From positions 1 through 19,869 of the forward strand of contig CALAZQ010000169.1 in assembly GCA_937926325.1 (NCBI GenBank): a stretch of 19,869 nucleotides of DNA, in the 5' to 3' direction. A program made the position numbers and the translations under genes. Below are positions 1 through 7,103 of this stretch, one piece after another; position 1 is the first letter of the stretch; every line of letters starts with the position of its first letter. Under the pieces are notes generated by a model. That model ran no database searches and was not told the origin of the DNA. It saw only the letters and a program-made list of their open reading frames with translations. The DNA is from an uncultured Planctomycetaceae bacterium (GTDB taxonomy: Bacteria > Planctomycetota > Planctomycetia > Pirellulales > UBA1268).

Positions 1-18
1 GGCCTTCGCTCACTCGAC

Positions 19-57
19 GGAAACTTCGCTTCGCCATCCCGGCTACGCTCAGTTTCC
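19..57. repeat. Imperfectly spaced inverted repeat at the left edge
   Basis: GGAAACT at 19-25 is the reverse complement of AGTTTCC at 51-57, with 25 bases between. The surrounding bases repeat TTCGCT/TACGCT motifs. No coding frame is evident in 1-181. It may be the tail of an upstream transcript or a copy of a dispersed element; one copy in this window cannot decide. Confidence 0.25.
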
Positions 58-181
58 AACGCCGCTCGATTGACATGGGCAACGCCCCTCATCTGTTTTT
101 TCGCCAGATAAAGGGCTGCCACAAAAAGGAAACCGAAGCGTGAGATGGTCAGACCGCCTTCCGAATAGCAAAACCCACTGA

Positions 182-1060
182 ATGAAAAAAATCCTCCTGC
201 AACTCGATGTCGATCCCCAGCCCTGCCCGTTCGATGCCATCGTGGCCGTCGATGCCGGGGCCGAGGTGCTGCTGCGGCATGCCGACGTCACGCCGGCAGG
301 CGTCACCCCGCTGGTACACGGTGCGATGTTCACCCGCGGCGGCGCCGACCTGGCCGCCACAGCGATCTTTCTCGGCGGCTCAGACGTGCCGGTGGTCGAA
401 GCGGTGGCCCAGCAGGTGGCAAAAACATTCTTTGGGCCGGTGCGAGTCAGCGTGATGGTCGATCCGGCTGGCGCCAACACCACCGCCGCTGCCGCCGTCG
501 TCGCGGCTGCCCGGCACCTGCCGCTTGCCGACCCGGCCGCAGCCGGCAGGCTGCGGGCCATCGTGCTGGGTGGCACGGGACCGGTCGGGCAGCGGGCCGG
601 CCGCCTGCTGGCCGGCAAGGGCGTTCGGGTAACCCTCGTCTCTCGCTCAGCCGACCGGGCGGCCGCCTGCTGCGCGGCCATCAAGGCTCGGCAGCCGGCT
701 GCCGCCGTGAACCCGGCGGCCAGCAGCGAAATGACCTCGCTGCTCGGTTCCGCCGATCTGATCATCGCGGCTGGCGCGGCCGGTGCTCAGCTGCTCACAG
801 CCGAGCAGCTCGGCCAGGCGAATGCCTGCCGCGTCTGCATTGACCTCAACGCCGTTCCACCTGCCGGTGTGGCCGGGATTGAGCCGACCGACAAGGCTCG
901 CACCATTGGCGGGATGACCGTCTACGGTGCCCTCGGGGTCGGCGGCACCAAGATGAAAATCCACCGGGCCGCCATCGGCCGGCTGTTCACCGCCAATGAC
1001 CATTGGCTCGACGCCGAAGAGCTGCTCACGATCGGTGAGGAGCTCGACGCTTCCGCCTGA
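182..1060 (+). CDS. mtdB/mtdC: NAD(P)-dependent methylene-tetrahydromethanopterin dehydrogenase (MtdA/MtdB/MtdC family)
   Basis: Predicted cytoplasmic enzyme that oxidises methylene-H4MPT to methenyl-H4MPT with NAD(P)+, one step of the H4MPT formaldehyde oxidation route. The 292-residue protein matches the family along its length: MKKILLQLDVD start, TRGG at 51-54, FFGPVRVSVM at 83-92, NTTAAAA at 99-105, a nucleotide-binding GGTGPVG at 130-136, NAVPPAG at 223-229 and GALGVGGTKMKIHRA near 249-263. The ATG at 182 is chosen because the family starts with this strand; no clear Shine-Dalgarno precedes it. The segment after the second Rossmann strand reads SRSADR (154-159), where NAD/NADP preference is usually set. 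I cannot separate MtdB from the planctomycete MtdC class by eye. Its 3' end overlaps the convergent SDR gene by 35 bp. The next pathway enzyme, Mch, is encoded 7 kb away. Confidence 0.9.
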   Translation: MKKILLQLDVDPQPCPFDAIVAVDAGAEVLLRHADVTPAGVTPLVHGAMFTRGGADLAATAIFLGGSDVPVVEAVAQQVAKTFFGPVRVSVMVDPAGANTTAAAAVVAAARHLPLADPAAAGRLRAIVLGGTGPVGQRAGRLLAGKGVRVTLVSRSADRAAACCAAIKARQPAAAVNPAASSEMTSLLGSADLIIAAGAAGAQLLTAEQLGQANACRVCIDLNAVPPAGVAGIEPTDKARTIGGMTVYGALGVGGTKMKIHRAAIGRLFTANDHWLDAEELLTIGEELDASA

Positions 1061-1838
1061 CCGTCCAGTCGATGAGTGCCGGACAGAGCCGCGCCAGCCC
1101 CGCAAAGGCCTTGGCCCGCCAGCCGGGGTAGACCGTGCTGTTGCCGGCGGCGAGCGCCCGCACGATTGCTGCGGCCGTTGCCTCGGCCGAGAGCGGCCGG
1201 CCCTGGGACCAGCCGGGCCGCTCGCCGGCCAGCAGGTTGTCCCAGAATGCTGATTCGGTGGGGCCGAGGACTGCCAGCAACAGGCCGACTCCATCGTCGG
1301 CAAGCTCTGGACGAATGGCGGTCGCCAGCCCGTGCAGGGCAGCCTTGGCGGCGGAATATTCAGCGTGCAGCGGCAACGGGTGCAGGCCGAGGATCGACCC
1401 GACGAGGACCACCGCGGGCGTCCGGCCCGCGACCAACAGCGGCAGGGCCAGCCGCAACAGTTCTGCTGGCGCGAAGAAGTCAACTTCAAAGATCTCTCGC
1501 AGAATCTGGGGCGACGCCTCAGCAAACGGGCCGATCGCTCCGGAACCGGCGGCCGCCAGCACCAGATCGAGGCCGCCAAGCTCGGCGTTGGCATGGTCCA
1601 CCAGCCGCTGGCGGAAGTCCGCCGCGGTGATGTCGCCGGCCAGCGGCAGGAGTCGGCCGTGGCTCCCCGCCGCCGCGTGGGCGACATCCCGGAGCCGCTC
1701 TTCTCGGCGGCCGGTGATCACCAGATCGACTCCCGCCTCGGCCAGGGCGATGGCCAGGGCACGCCCCACTCCCGAAGAGCCACCCGTCAGGATGCCCCGC
1801 AGGCCGGCAAGCCGACGACGACGGAATCGCAGCACCAC
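1026..1838 (-). CDS. Short-chain dehydrogenase/reductase (SDR), classical fold, substrate unknown
   Basis: A 270-residue SDR. Visible features are the nucleotide-binding TGGSSGVG at 18-25, a GDI segment at 68-70 for the adenine pocket, the catalytic Ser148, and Tyr161-x3-Lys165 in YSAAK. TGR at 42-44 suggests NADP(H) preference, which is inference. Two usual asparagines are missing: the NAG motif reads AAG (96-98), and the catalytic-tetrad Asn after strand 4 appears as Asp120 (EVDFF). The start is GTG at 1838, one base after the hflX stop, so translation is probably coupled; no good ribosome site is seen. It is last in the rsgA-hflX-SDR run. The C-terminus is very basic (RRKRR at 261-265), and the gene overlaps the convergent mtd gene at its end. 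The physiological substrate cannot be read from sequence. Confidence 0.85.
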   Translation of the reverse strand: MVLRFRRRRLAGLRGILTGGSSGVGRALAIALAEAGVDLVITGRREERLRDVAHAAAGSHGRLLPLAGDITAADFRQRLVDHANAELGGLDLVLAAAGSGAIGPFAEASPQILREIFEVDFFAPAELLRLALPLLVAGRTPAVVLVGSILGLHPLPLHAEYSAAKAALHGLATAIRPELADDGVGLLLAVLGPTESAFWDNLLAGERPGWSQGRPLSAEATAAAIVRALAAGNSTVYPGWRAKAFAGLARLCPALIDWTVRRKRRAPHRS

Positions 1839-1839
1839 G

Positions 1840-3207
1840 TCAGGAGGCTTCTGTCAGCGAGGAGGTTGACGGTGGCCCGACCGCCGGGGCGGCAGGCGAC
1901 TGATCAGGGAAATCGACTGCTGCCGTGGCGGCATGCTCACGGACGGTCGCCTCCGCGGGATCGATTCGGCCGAGGACCGCCTGCGGCACCCGGCAGTGGA
2001 TCGTCATCCGGTCTTCGCCGAACTGCCGGGAGAGAATCTCGCCGTGGGCGGCCAGCCAGGCCAGCAGCCGGCCGTTGCCGGCATCGGTTTCGACATCGAC
2101 GTCACGGAAACTGCGACCGAGGGCGGCGCTGGCGGCATCGGCCAGTGTGTCGAGTCCCTCACCCGACTTGGCAGAGATGCAGACGGCGTGCGGGTGGCGG
2201 GCCAGCAGCCGTTGGCGACTGACCCGGTCGGTGACAGCGTCGACCTTGTTGAGCACGAGGATGGTGTCCTTCATATCGACACCAAGTTCCTCCAGCACCC
2301 CGTTGACGGCCTGGATTTGCTGCTCGACCAGCGGGCTCGAGGCGTCGGCCACGTGCAGCAGCAGGTCGGCCTGGCGGGTCTCTTCCAGGGTCGCCTTGAA
2401 GCTGGCGATCAGCCGGTGGGGCAGGTCGCGGATGAATCCGACGGTGTCGCTGAGCAGCACCGGGCCCCAGCTGGGCAGCTTCCAGCGGCGGGTCCGGGTG
2501 TCGAGCGTGGCAAAGAGTTTGTCTTCGGCCAACACGCCGGCGGCAGTGAGGGTGTTGAGGAGCGTGCTCTTGCCGGCATTGGTGTAGCCGACCAGTGAGA
2601 CGGTCATCTGCTCGTGCCGGGCGGCCACCTGCCGTTCGCGGCGGGCATGGATGGTGTTCAGTTCTTGCTTCAGGTCATGGATCCGCTTTTCGACCAGCCG
2701 GCGGTCAACCTCCAGCTGCTTCTCACCCGGGCCCCGCATGCCGATGCCCATCTTCAGCCGCGACAGATGGGTCCACATCCGTTTCAGCCGCGGCAGTGAG
2801 TATTCCAGCTGGGCCAGTTCGACGGCCAGCCGGGCCTCGTGGGTGCGGGCCCGGGCGGCGAAGATGTCGAGGATCACCTCCGATCGATCGAGCACCTTGC
2901 AGCCCAGCTCACGTTCAAGGTTGCGGGTCTGGGCCGGTGAGAGGTCGTTGTCGAACATGACCACATCGGCATCATGGTGCTCGACGAGGGCGACCAGTTC
3001 GAGCAGCTTGCCCCGGCCCAGATAGGTTCGTTGATCGGGCTCGTGCCGCCGCTGTATCAGTTCCGCCACCACGTCGGCGCCGGCGGTGGTGGCCAGACCG
3101 GCCAACTCGGCCAGAGGATCTACCGGATCTGCCGGAGGGCTGAGATAGACGCCCACGAGCACCGTCGGCTCGGCCTCGACCCCGGTGGTTCGCTCGGGCA
3201 GGCTCAC
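1840..3207 (-). CDS. hflX: Ribosome-associated GTPase HflX
   Basis: HflX binds the 50S subunit and rescues or splits stalled ribosomes; it is a cytoplasmic P-loop GTPase. The 455-residue protein has the N-terminal HflX domain (TYLGRGK at 61-67; FDNDLSPAQTRNLE at 85-98), the linker motif MRGPGEKQLEVDRR at 157-170, a coiled helical pair, then the G domain: G1 GYTNAGKST at 207-215, G3 DTVGFIRDLP at 254-263, G4 NKVD at 320-323 and G5 SAKSGEGLD at 345-353. The C-terminal tail is Pro/Ser-rich. The start is GTG at 3207, whose GTGA overlaps the rsgA stop by 4 bp, so the two ribosome GTPases are probably translationally coupled. Assignment is firm from the complete motif set. Confidence 0.96.
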   Translation of the reverse strand: MSLPERTTGVEAEPTVLVGVYLSPPADPVDPLAELAGLATTAGADVVAELIQRRHEPDQRTYLGRGKLLELVALVEHHDADVVMFDNDLSPAQTRNLERELGCKVLDRSEVILDIFAARARTHEARLAVELAQLEYSLPRLKRMWTHLSRLKMGIGMRGPGEKQLEVDRRLVEKRIHDLKQELNTIHARRERQVAARHEQMTVSLVGYTNAGKSTLLNTLTAAGVLAEDKLFATLDTRTRRWKLPSWGPVLLSDTVGFIRDLPHRLIASFKATLEETRQADLLLHVADASSPLVEQQIQAVNGVLEELGVDMKDTILVLNKVDAVTDRVSRQRLLARHPHAVCISAKSGEGLDTLADAASAALGRSFRDVDVETDAGNGRLLAWLAAHGEILSRQFGEDRMTIHCRVPQAVLGRIDPAEATVREHAATAAVDFPDQSPAAPAVGPPSTSSLTEAS

Positions 3208-4319
3208 GCGGCGGTATCCTCCGCCCCGGCGGTGAGGTGGCAGCAGCTCTCCCAGCGGCGGGTGTCGAGCAGACCGTCGGCGACTGCATCTTTGACCGCG
3301 CAGTCAGCCTCGTGCGAATGGCTGCAGTCGGGAAAGCGGCAGTGGTTGGCCAGTGGCCTGAGATCGCGGAAGGCCGCGGGCACTTCGGCCGGCACCGTCT
3401 CCCAGAGCTGAAACTGCCGGACGCCGGGAGTGTCGACGAAGCTGCCGCCGTGTGAGTGCGGCAGCAGTCGGGCGACGGTGGTGGTATGCCGCCCTTTCTC
3501 ATTGTCGCGGCTGACGTCACCGACCGGCAGGGCCAGTTGTGGCTCCAGCCAGTTCAGCAGCGAAGACTTGCCGACCCCGCTTTGGCCGATCACCGCCGTG
3601 ACCCGGTCGGGAAGTTCCGCCCGTAGCCGCTGCATCCCGAGGCCCGTGCGGGTTGAACAGAGCACCGTGGTGTAGCCCATGCGGGCATAGACTCCGGCCA
3701 ACGGAATCAGGCTGGCGGGAGTGACGAGGTCGGCCTTGTTGAGGCAGATCACCGGCCGGATACCGGCCGCCTCAGCGGCGACGATCAGCCGGTCGATCAA
3801 GCCCGGCTTGAGGTCGGGCTCGGCGGCACTGCCGACGATGAACACCTGATCGACGTTGGCGACGATCGTATGCCGACGGCCCCGGCTGGCCCGGCTCAGG
3901 GCGGTTCGGCGGGGCTCGATCGACTGAATCGTCGCCTCTTCTCCGCGGCCCAGCACCCGCACCCAGTCGCCGGCCAGAACAGGGTGCCGCTGGTCGGTGG
4001 CCAGATCACGAAGCACCTGCCGGATTGTGCACCGTTCGAGTGTGCCCTGGGCATCCCGGACAAAGCTCTCCAGCCCGTGGGCGTGAAGCACCTGCCCCCG
4101 CCAACAGGCCGCGGCGTCCGGCACCGAAGCCGCCGGGAGGTCATCGGCCAGTTTGACCGTGCGTTTTCGGGTCAGTTCGCCCTTGCCGGAAATCCGTTCG
4201 CTCCGCACCAGGCGATCGTCGGCCTCGTCGTCGGCCAGATCGCGAGTGACATCGGTCCGCCGACGCTTGGCGTGGCGATTCTTGCGAAAGTTGACCCGGG
4301 ACGTCCGCGGCTGCGTCAT
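3204..4319 (-). CDS. rsgA: Small-subunit ribosome biogenesis GTPase RsgA
   Basis: RsgA is a circularly permuted GTPase that checks late maturation of the 30S subunit. The permuted order is visible in this 371-residue protein: G4 NKAD at 194-197 precedes G1 GQSGVGKSS at 245-253, G2 GRHTTT at 276-281 and G3 DTPG at 296-299. The C-terminal zinc knuckle is complete (Cys327, Cys332, His334, Cys340). An OB-fold region (about 73-145) follows a basic N-terminal tail, as in enterobacterial RsgA. The ATG at 4319 gives the typical basic start. The stop overlaps the hflX GTG start. An FHA protein gene lies 72 bp upstream on the same strand and may share its transcript. Confidence 0.96.
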   Translation of the reverse strand: MTQPRTSRVNFRKNRHAKRRRTDVTRDLADDEADDRLVRSERISGKGELTRKRTVKLADDLPAASVPDAAACWRGQVLHAHGLESFVRDAQGTLERCTIRQVLRDLATDQRHPVLAGDWVRVLGRGEEATIQSIEPRRTALSRASRGRRHTIVANVDQVFIVGSAAEPDLKPGLIDRLIVAAEAAGIRPVICLNKADLVTPASLIPLAGVYARMGYTTVLCSTRTGLGMQRLRAELPDRVTAVIGQSGVGKSSLLNWLEPQLALPVGDVSRDNEKGRHTTTVARLLPHSHGGSFVDTPGVRQFQLWETVPAEVPAAFRDLRPLANHCRFPDCSHSHEADCAVKDAVADGLLDTRRWESCCHLTAGAEDTAA

Positions 4320-4391
4320 GGCACCATCATATCCCGCGACCGTCCGCTGCGGCGAATCGACCCGGCAGGACGGGCCTTTTTCCCGCCCGGA

Positions 4392-4805
4392 TCAACGGGA
4401 GACTCGCCGCGGATCCTGTCGCTGGCCCCGCGACTCCAGGCCCGACGCTTGGAGCAGGCTGCGGCTAAAGACATCGGGCTCGACCAGCCGGCTGCGGGCT
4501 TCGGCAGTCGCGCCAAGTTCGTTGGGGTCGTAGAGAAATTCAAAATCGTGCTTTGCGACCGACAGGGTGTCGCCCGGCTTCACATGCTGCTCGTTGATTC
4601 GGACACCATTGACCTTGGTGCCATTGCTGCTGCCAAGATCCTTGACCGTCCAGATCCCCTCTTCGACGGCAAGCTCACAGTGGGCCCCTGAGACCGTAGG
4701 AAACCGGAGCACAATGTCGGACGATTCCCGCCGGCCAACGACGAGCGTTTTCTTCAGGAGGGGAATCGGGTCGCCGCCTCCCAGCGGCTGGAGTTCACCA
4801 TACAT
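4392..4805 (-). CDS. Small FHA-domain protein
   Basis: A 137-residue cytoplasmic protein that is almost entirely one forkhead-associated domain, a phosphothreonine-binding module. Conserved positions are visible: Gly24-Arg25, Ser39-Gly40-x-His42, DLGSSNGT at 56-63 and Val65-Asn66-Gly67. There is no membrane segment and no second domain; residues after about 100 are polar and probably disordered. Stand-alone FHA proteins usually read the output of Ser/Thr protein kinases, which planctomycetes have in number, but no kinase is in this window. The ATG at 4805 is the only sensible start; an AGGA lies about 13 bases before it. It is first in the same-strand series leading to rsgA and hflX. Confidence 0.9.
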   Translation of the reverse strand: MYGELQPLGGGDPIPLLKKTLVVGRRESSDIVLRFPTVSGAHCELAVEEGIWTVKDLGSSNGTKVNGVRINEQHVKPGDTLSVAKHDFEFLYDPNELGATAEARSRLVEPDVFSRSLLQASGLESRGQRQDPRRVSR

Positions 4806-4931
4806 AGGGGAAAGAAATCCTGTTTCAATAGTTGTCGAACGTCATGGTGCAGCGATGGCAGGAACTGTCCAGCATTTCTGGATCAGCCAGCGGACGCCAG
4901 ATAACCATACGATGCCAACAAGTGTCGCGTT

Positions 4932-4948
4932 CGAAAAGTCGCTTTTCG
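4932..4948. repeat. Perfect 7-bp inverted repeat upstream of rnpB
   Basis: CGAAAAG at 4932-4938 and CTTTTCG at 4942-4948 flank a 3-base centre, followed by a G-run. It lies about 20 bases upstream of the proposed rnpB -35 hexamer, between rnpB and the divergent FHA gene. No T-tract follows on either strand, so a terminator is unlikely; a protein site is possible but untested. Confidence 0.35.
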
Positions 4949-4967
4949 GGGGGAGCCCGGTGGTCGC

Positions 4968-4996
4968 TTGCCAGCTGCCCTTTGCCGTGCAACGAT
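4968..4996 (+). promoter_or_regulatory. Candidate sigma70-type promoter of rnpB
   Basis: TTGCCA (4968-4973) and AACGAT (4991-4996) are separated by exactly 17 bases. The -10 is a poor consensus match, but the predicted start 7-8 bases later falls on 5003-5004, exactly where the P1 helix of RNase P RNA begins. That positional agreement is the main support. Confidence 0.45.
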
Positions 4997-5003
4997 TTTG
5001 CTG

Positions 5004-5428
5004 ATCTGAGCGGGCCGGGTGATCGCCGGTTTCCCTTGGTGGGTGCATGTTTTGTGCCAAATTGAGGGAAACGGGAGGAAAGTCCGGGCTCCACAGGGTG
5101 CGATGGTGGGTAACGCCCACCGGCCGGAAGGCCAGGGAAAGTGCCACAGAAAACAGACCGCCGTCGGCGTTTGTCGGCGGTAAGGGTGAAACGGTGAGGT
5201 AAGAGCTCACCAGCAGGCCGGGTGACCGGCCTGGCTCGGTAAACCCCATCGGGAGCAAGGCCGAACAGCAGGGAGTTCGCCGTTCGCGGCGGCCCGGGGC
5301 GACCCGCTCCGGCTTCCCTTCGGGTGGGCCGCTGGAGGCGGCGGGCAACCGTCGTCCTAGAGAAATGATCGCCCCGCCAGAGCCGATGGCTCTGGCGGAC
5401 AGAACCCGGCTTACAGGCCCGCTCAGAT
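5004..5428 (+). ncRNA. rnpB: RNase P RNA (bacterial type A)
   Basis: Catalytic RNA of ribonuclease P, which matures the 5' ends of tRNAs. The ends are set by a perfect 13-bp P1 helix, 5004-5016 pairing with 5416-5428. P2 pairs GGGTGATC (5017-5024) with GATCGCCC (5367-5374), one G-U pair included. Universally conserved segments are present in order: GAGGAAAGTCC (5075-5085), an ACAGAAA core, AAGGGTGAAACGGTG, GGTAAGAGCTCACC, AGAGAAATGAT (about 5359-5369) and ACAGAACCCGGCTTACA (5399-5415). A strong P18-like hairpin spans about 5374-5398. At about 425 nt it is longer than the E. coli RNA. The P1 3' strand is followed by TTCTTTT, which may serve as the end of transcription. The protein partner gene rnpA lies about 8.5 kb away in the same window. 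Confidence 0.97.
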
Positions 5429-5460
5429 TCTTTTCCGACCGCTGGAGGCTGACCGCTGGC

Positions 5461-5895
5461 TTAGCTGGCTTTCAGCTCCCGCTCGGTTTCCTCGTCAATC
5501 AGCTTGAGCAGCTTCGATATACACAGGGTGTTGATGCTGACCTTCATCTGCTGGGCTTCGGCTTTGAGGGTTTCGTGCAGCGATCGCGGCATCCGCACGG
5601 TGACGACCCGCTGGCTTTCTCGGGGGGCGGGCTGATCCTGCTGCCGCTGCCGGAGATCGTCGAGCATTTCCCGAATCCGGGCGTACTCCGGTGAGCACTC
5701 AAACCGCATCAGTGACTCAGAAGTCTGGAACGTCCGCCGGACGATCCCTTCAAGCCCCATGATTTCACGGAAAAAAACCAACCACTCAGGGTTGGTGGCA
5801 AACAGCTGCTCGGCAACCTCGAGGACAGCCTGTGGACCATGTTCCTGCCGGACGGTGCCCGATTCGGCAAGTGTTGCCTCGGTTCGTGTCGCCAT
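5461..5895 (-). CDS. Ribbon-helix-helix (Arc/HicB-like) domain protein, function unknown
   Basis: A 144-residue protein with two parts. Residues 1-90 are helical and charged, ending in a Gln/Asp-rich stretch; I do not recognise this part. Residues 96-135 look like a ribbon-helix-helix DNA-binding unit: a strand RVVTVRMP (96-103), helix SLHETLKAEAQQM, a turn and a second helix from VSINTLCISKLL. That arrangement resembles the C-terminal domain of HicB-type proteins. The ATG at 5895 is chosen over an upstream TTG at 5901 because AGGAG at 5907-5903 stands 7 bases before it. The gene converges on rnpB with 32 bp between them. No toxin-like partner gene is adjacent, so an antitoxin role is not supported. 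A planctomycete-conserved transcription factor is my guess. Confidence 0.75.
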   Translation of the reverse strand: MATRTEATLAESGTVRQEHGPQAVLEVAEQLFATNPEWLVFFREIMGLEGIVRRTFQTSESLMRFECSPEYARIREMLDDLRQRQQDQPAPRESQRVVTVRMPRSLHETLKAEAQQMKVSINTLCISKLLKLIDEETERELKAS

Positions 5896-6230
5896 TTGCA
5901 AGCTCCTGTTGTTCTACCGGTGCGGTGGGCCATGGGCCCTTCCAACTCTTCTGTTGAATCGGGCATCCGCTCCACGCCCGAACGTCAAAGCTTTCGCATG
6001 CAGTCAAGCAGTGAATGCAAGTCCTTTGATAGCAGTGGTTTGCGCGCATTGCCGGGCGGCTGCCTTAAGTTCCGGCAGCCTTGCCTGCCGGAGGTGCAGG
6101 GGTGCTGCTGCCTAGAAAGTGCGCAGCGGCCCGGTTTCGCATTTGCCAACTGTCCGGCTTGTGCGGGCTTCCCGATTGCAGCAGGCGTCGGTGCGGGTAG
6201 CCACCGGTTTTTCCGGCGAAACTGGCCGCC
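5896..6230. other. 335-bp gap between two minus-strand genes; no coding signal accepted
   Basis: Open frames exist here on both strands, but they run into the ATP-grasp gene out of frame and have no family-like content, so I see no gene. The gap should hold the 3' end of the mch/ATP-grasp transcript and the leader of the RHH gene. GGCCGCC and GGCGGCC arms flank the ATP-grasp stop codon (about 6225-6243), with no T-run behind them. A pair of competing hairpins lies at 6058-6092. No convincing -35/-10 pair was found. Confidence 0.6.
6058..6092 (-). promoter_or_regulatory. Two mutually exclusive hairpins
   Basis: TCCGGCAG (6071-6078) can pair with CTGCCGGA (6085-6092) around a 6-base loop, or its overlapping GGCAGCC (6074-6080) can pair with GGCTGCC (6058-6064). 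Both stems are perfect but cannot form together. No T-tract follows, so this is not a simple terminator. It lies in untranslated RNA between the ATP-grasp and RHH genes on the minus strand. Confidence 0.35.
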
Positions 6231-7097
6231 TCACCGGCGGCCGATGGCCAATTCAAGAACCGCCGCAGCGATGTCTTCCGGCCCGACCTGCTGCAGCGCC
6301 CGCCAACCCGGGACCGCGTTGACCTCCAGCAGCCAGAGGGAACCATCGGCCGCCGGCAGCAGGTCGACCCCGGCGAGTTCGGCCCCGACCGTCGCCGCTG
6401 CCCGCCGGGCCAAGTCGATCCAATCAGCCGGGGCCGCGAAGGCGGCCGGTTGCCCCCCGAGGGCGATGTTCGTCCGCCATTCGCCGACGGGGGCGACCCG
6501 CTTCATTGTGAAAACCCGTTCGCCCACCACCAGGATGCGAACGTCCCAGCCCTCGTGCGGAAGCTGCTGCTGCACGAGGATGGCCCCCTGGCTGTCGAGC
6601 AATTGCTCATGAGCCCCCGCTTCATCAAGCCGACAGAGGCCGCGACCATTGGCGCCGAACAGTGGCTTGGCGACCAGGCGGCCCCCCAGCTCTCCCCGCA
6701 CTCGCTGCAGGTCGGCCCGTGACTGCACGACCGCCGACGGGATGACGGGCAGGCCTGCTGCCGCCAGCCGGGCGGTGGTCAGGTATTTATCGATCGCCAC
6801 CTCGAGCGCTGCCGGAGCGTTGAGCACCCGCCGACCGCGAGCCGCCAGCCGGCCGAGGATGTCCATCCGGCTGATCACCTGCTCCAGCGTGCCGGTTGGC
6901 ATGCCGCGGACGATCAGGCAATCTGCCTGCTCGACCGCAGCGGGCAGAAAATGTTCCTCGCCATCGCTGACCAGTGCTGCCAGTTCCGGCCAGGTCACCA
7001 ATTGGCCATCGGCCCGGCCAGGGCACCGCCGCAGCAATTCGTTGACATGCCAGCTGCCAGTGTTCCCGATCAGCGCAATCTGTGGCCGGTGCGGCAT
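6231..7097 (-). CDS. RimK-like ATP-grasp ligase, probably H4MPT-pathway associated
   Basis: A 288-residue ATP-grasp enzyme, a family that joins a carboxylate to an amine or thiol through an acyl-phosphate. Visible elements are an N-terminal pre-ATP domain, NAPAALEVAIDKYLT (93-107), the phosphate-binding LVAKPLFGANGRG (141-153), DVRILVVG (185-192), GEWRTNIALGG (205-215) and the metal-binding ExNxxPGW signature at Glu258-Asn260 in LLEVNAVPGW. It starts 6 bp after the mch stop, so it is very likely co-transcribed with mch. RimK-type ligases add glutamate to H4MPT in archaea (MptN), and ATP-grasp genes occur in bacterial H4MPT clusters. A role in cofactor tailoring is therefore a reasonable inference; the actual substrate is not readable here. 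Confidence 0.85.
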   Translation of the reverse strand: MPHRPQIALIGNTGSWHVNELLRRCPGRADGQLVTWPELAALVSDGEEHFLPAAVEQADCLIVRGMPTGTLEQVISRMDILGRLAARGRRVLNAPAALEVAIDKYLTTARLAAAGLPVIPSAVVQSRADLQRVRGELGGRLVAKPLFGANGRGLCRLDEAGAHEQLLDSQGAILVQQQLPHEGWDVRILVVGERVFTMKRVAPVGEWRTNIALGGQPAAFAAPADWIDLARRAAATVGAELAGVDLLPAADGSLWLLEVNAVPGWRALQQVGPEDIAAAVLELAIGRR

Positions 7098-7103
7098 GGC
7101 GGG

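Noticed and set aside
76..110. TTGACA with a hairpin and T-run upstream of mtd
   Set aside because: TTGACA at 70-75 has no acceptable -10 at 16-18 bases, and the GGGC/GCCC stem is only 4 bp and separated from the T-run.
5839..6612. Long plus-strand frame with several cysteines across the 335-bp gap
   Set aside because: It continues antisense through the ATP-grasp gene, whose family motifs are clear, and has no ribosome site or family match.
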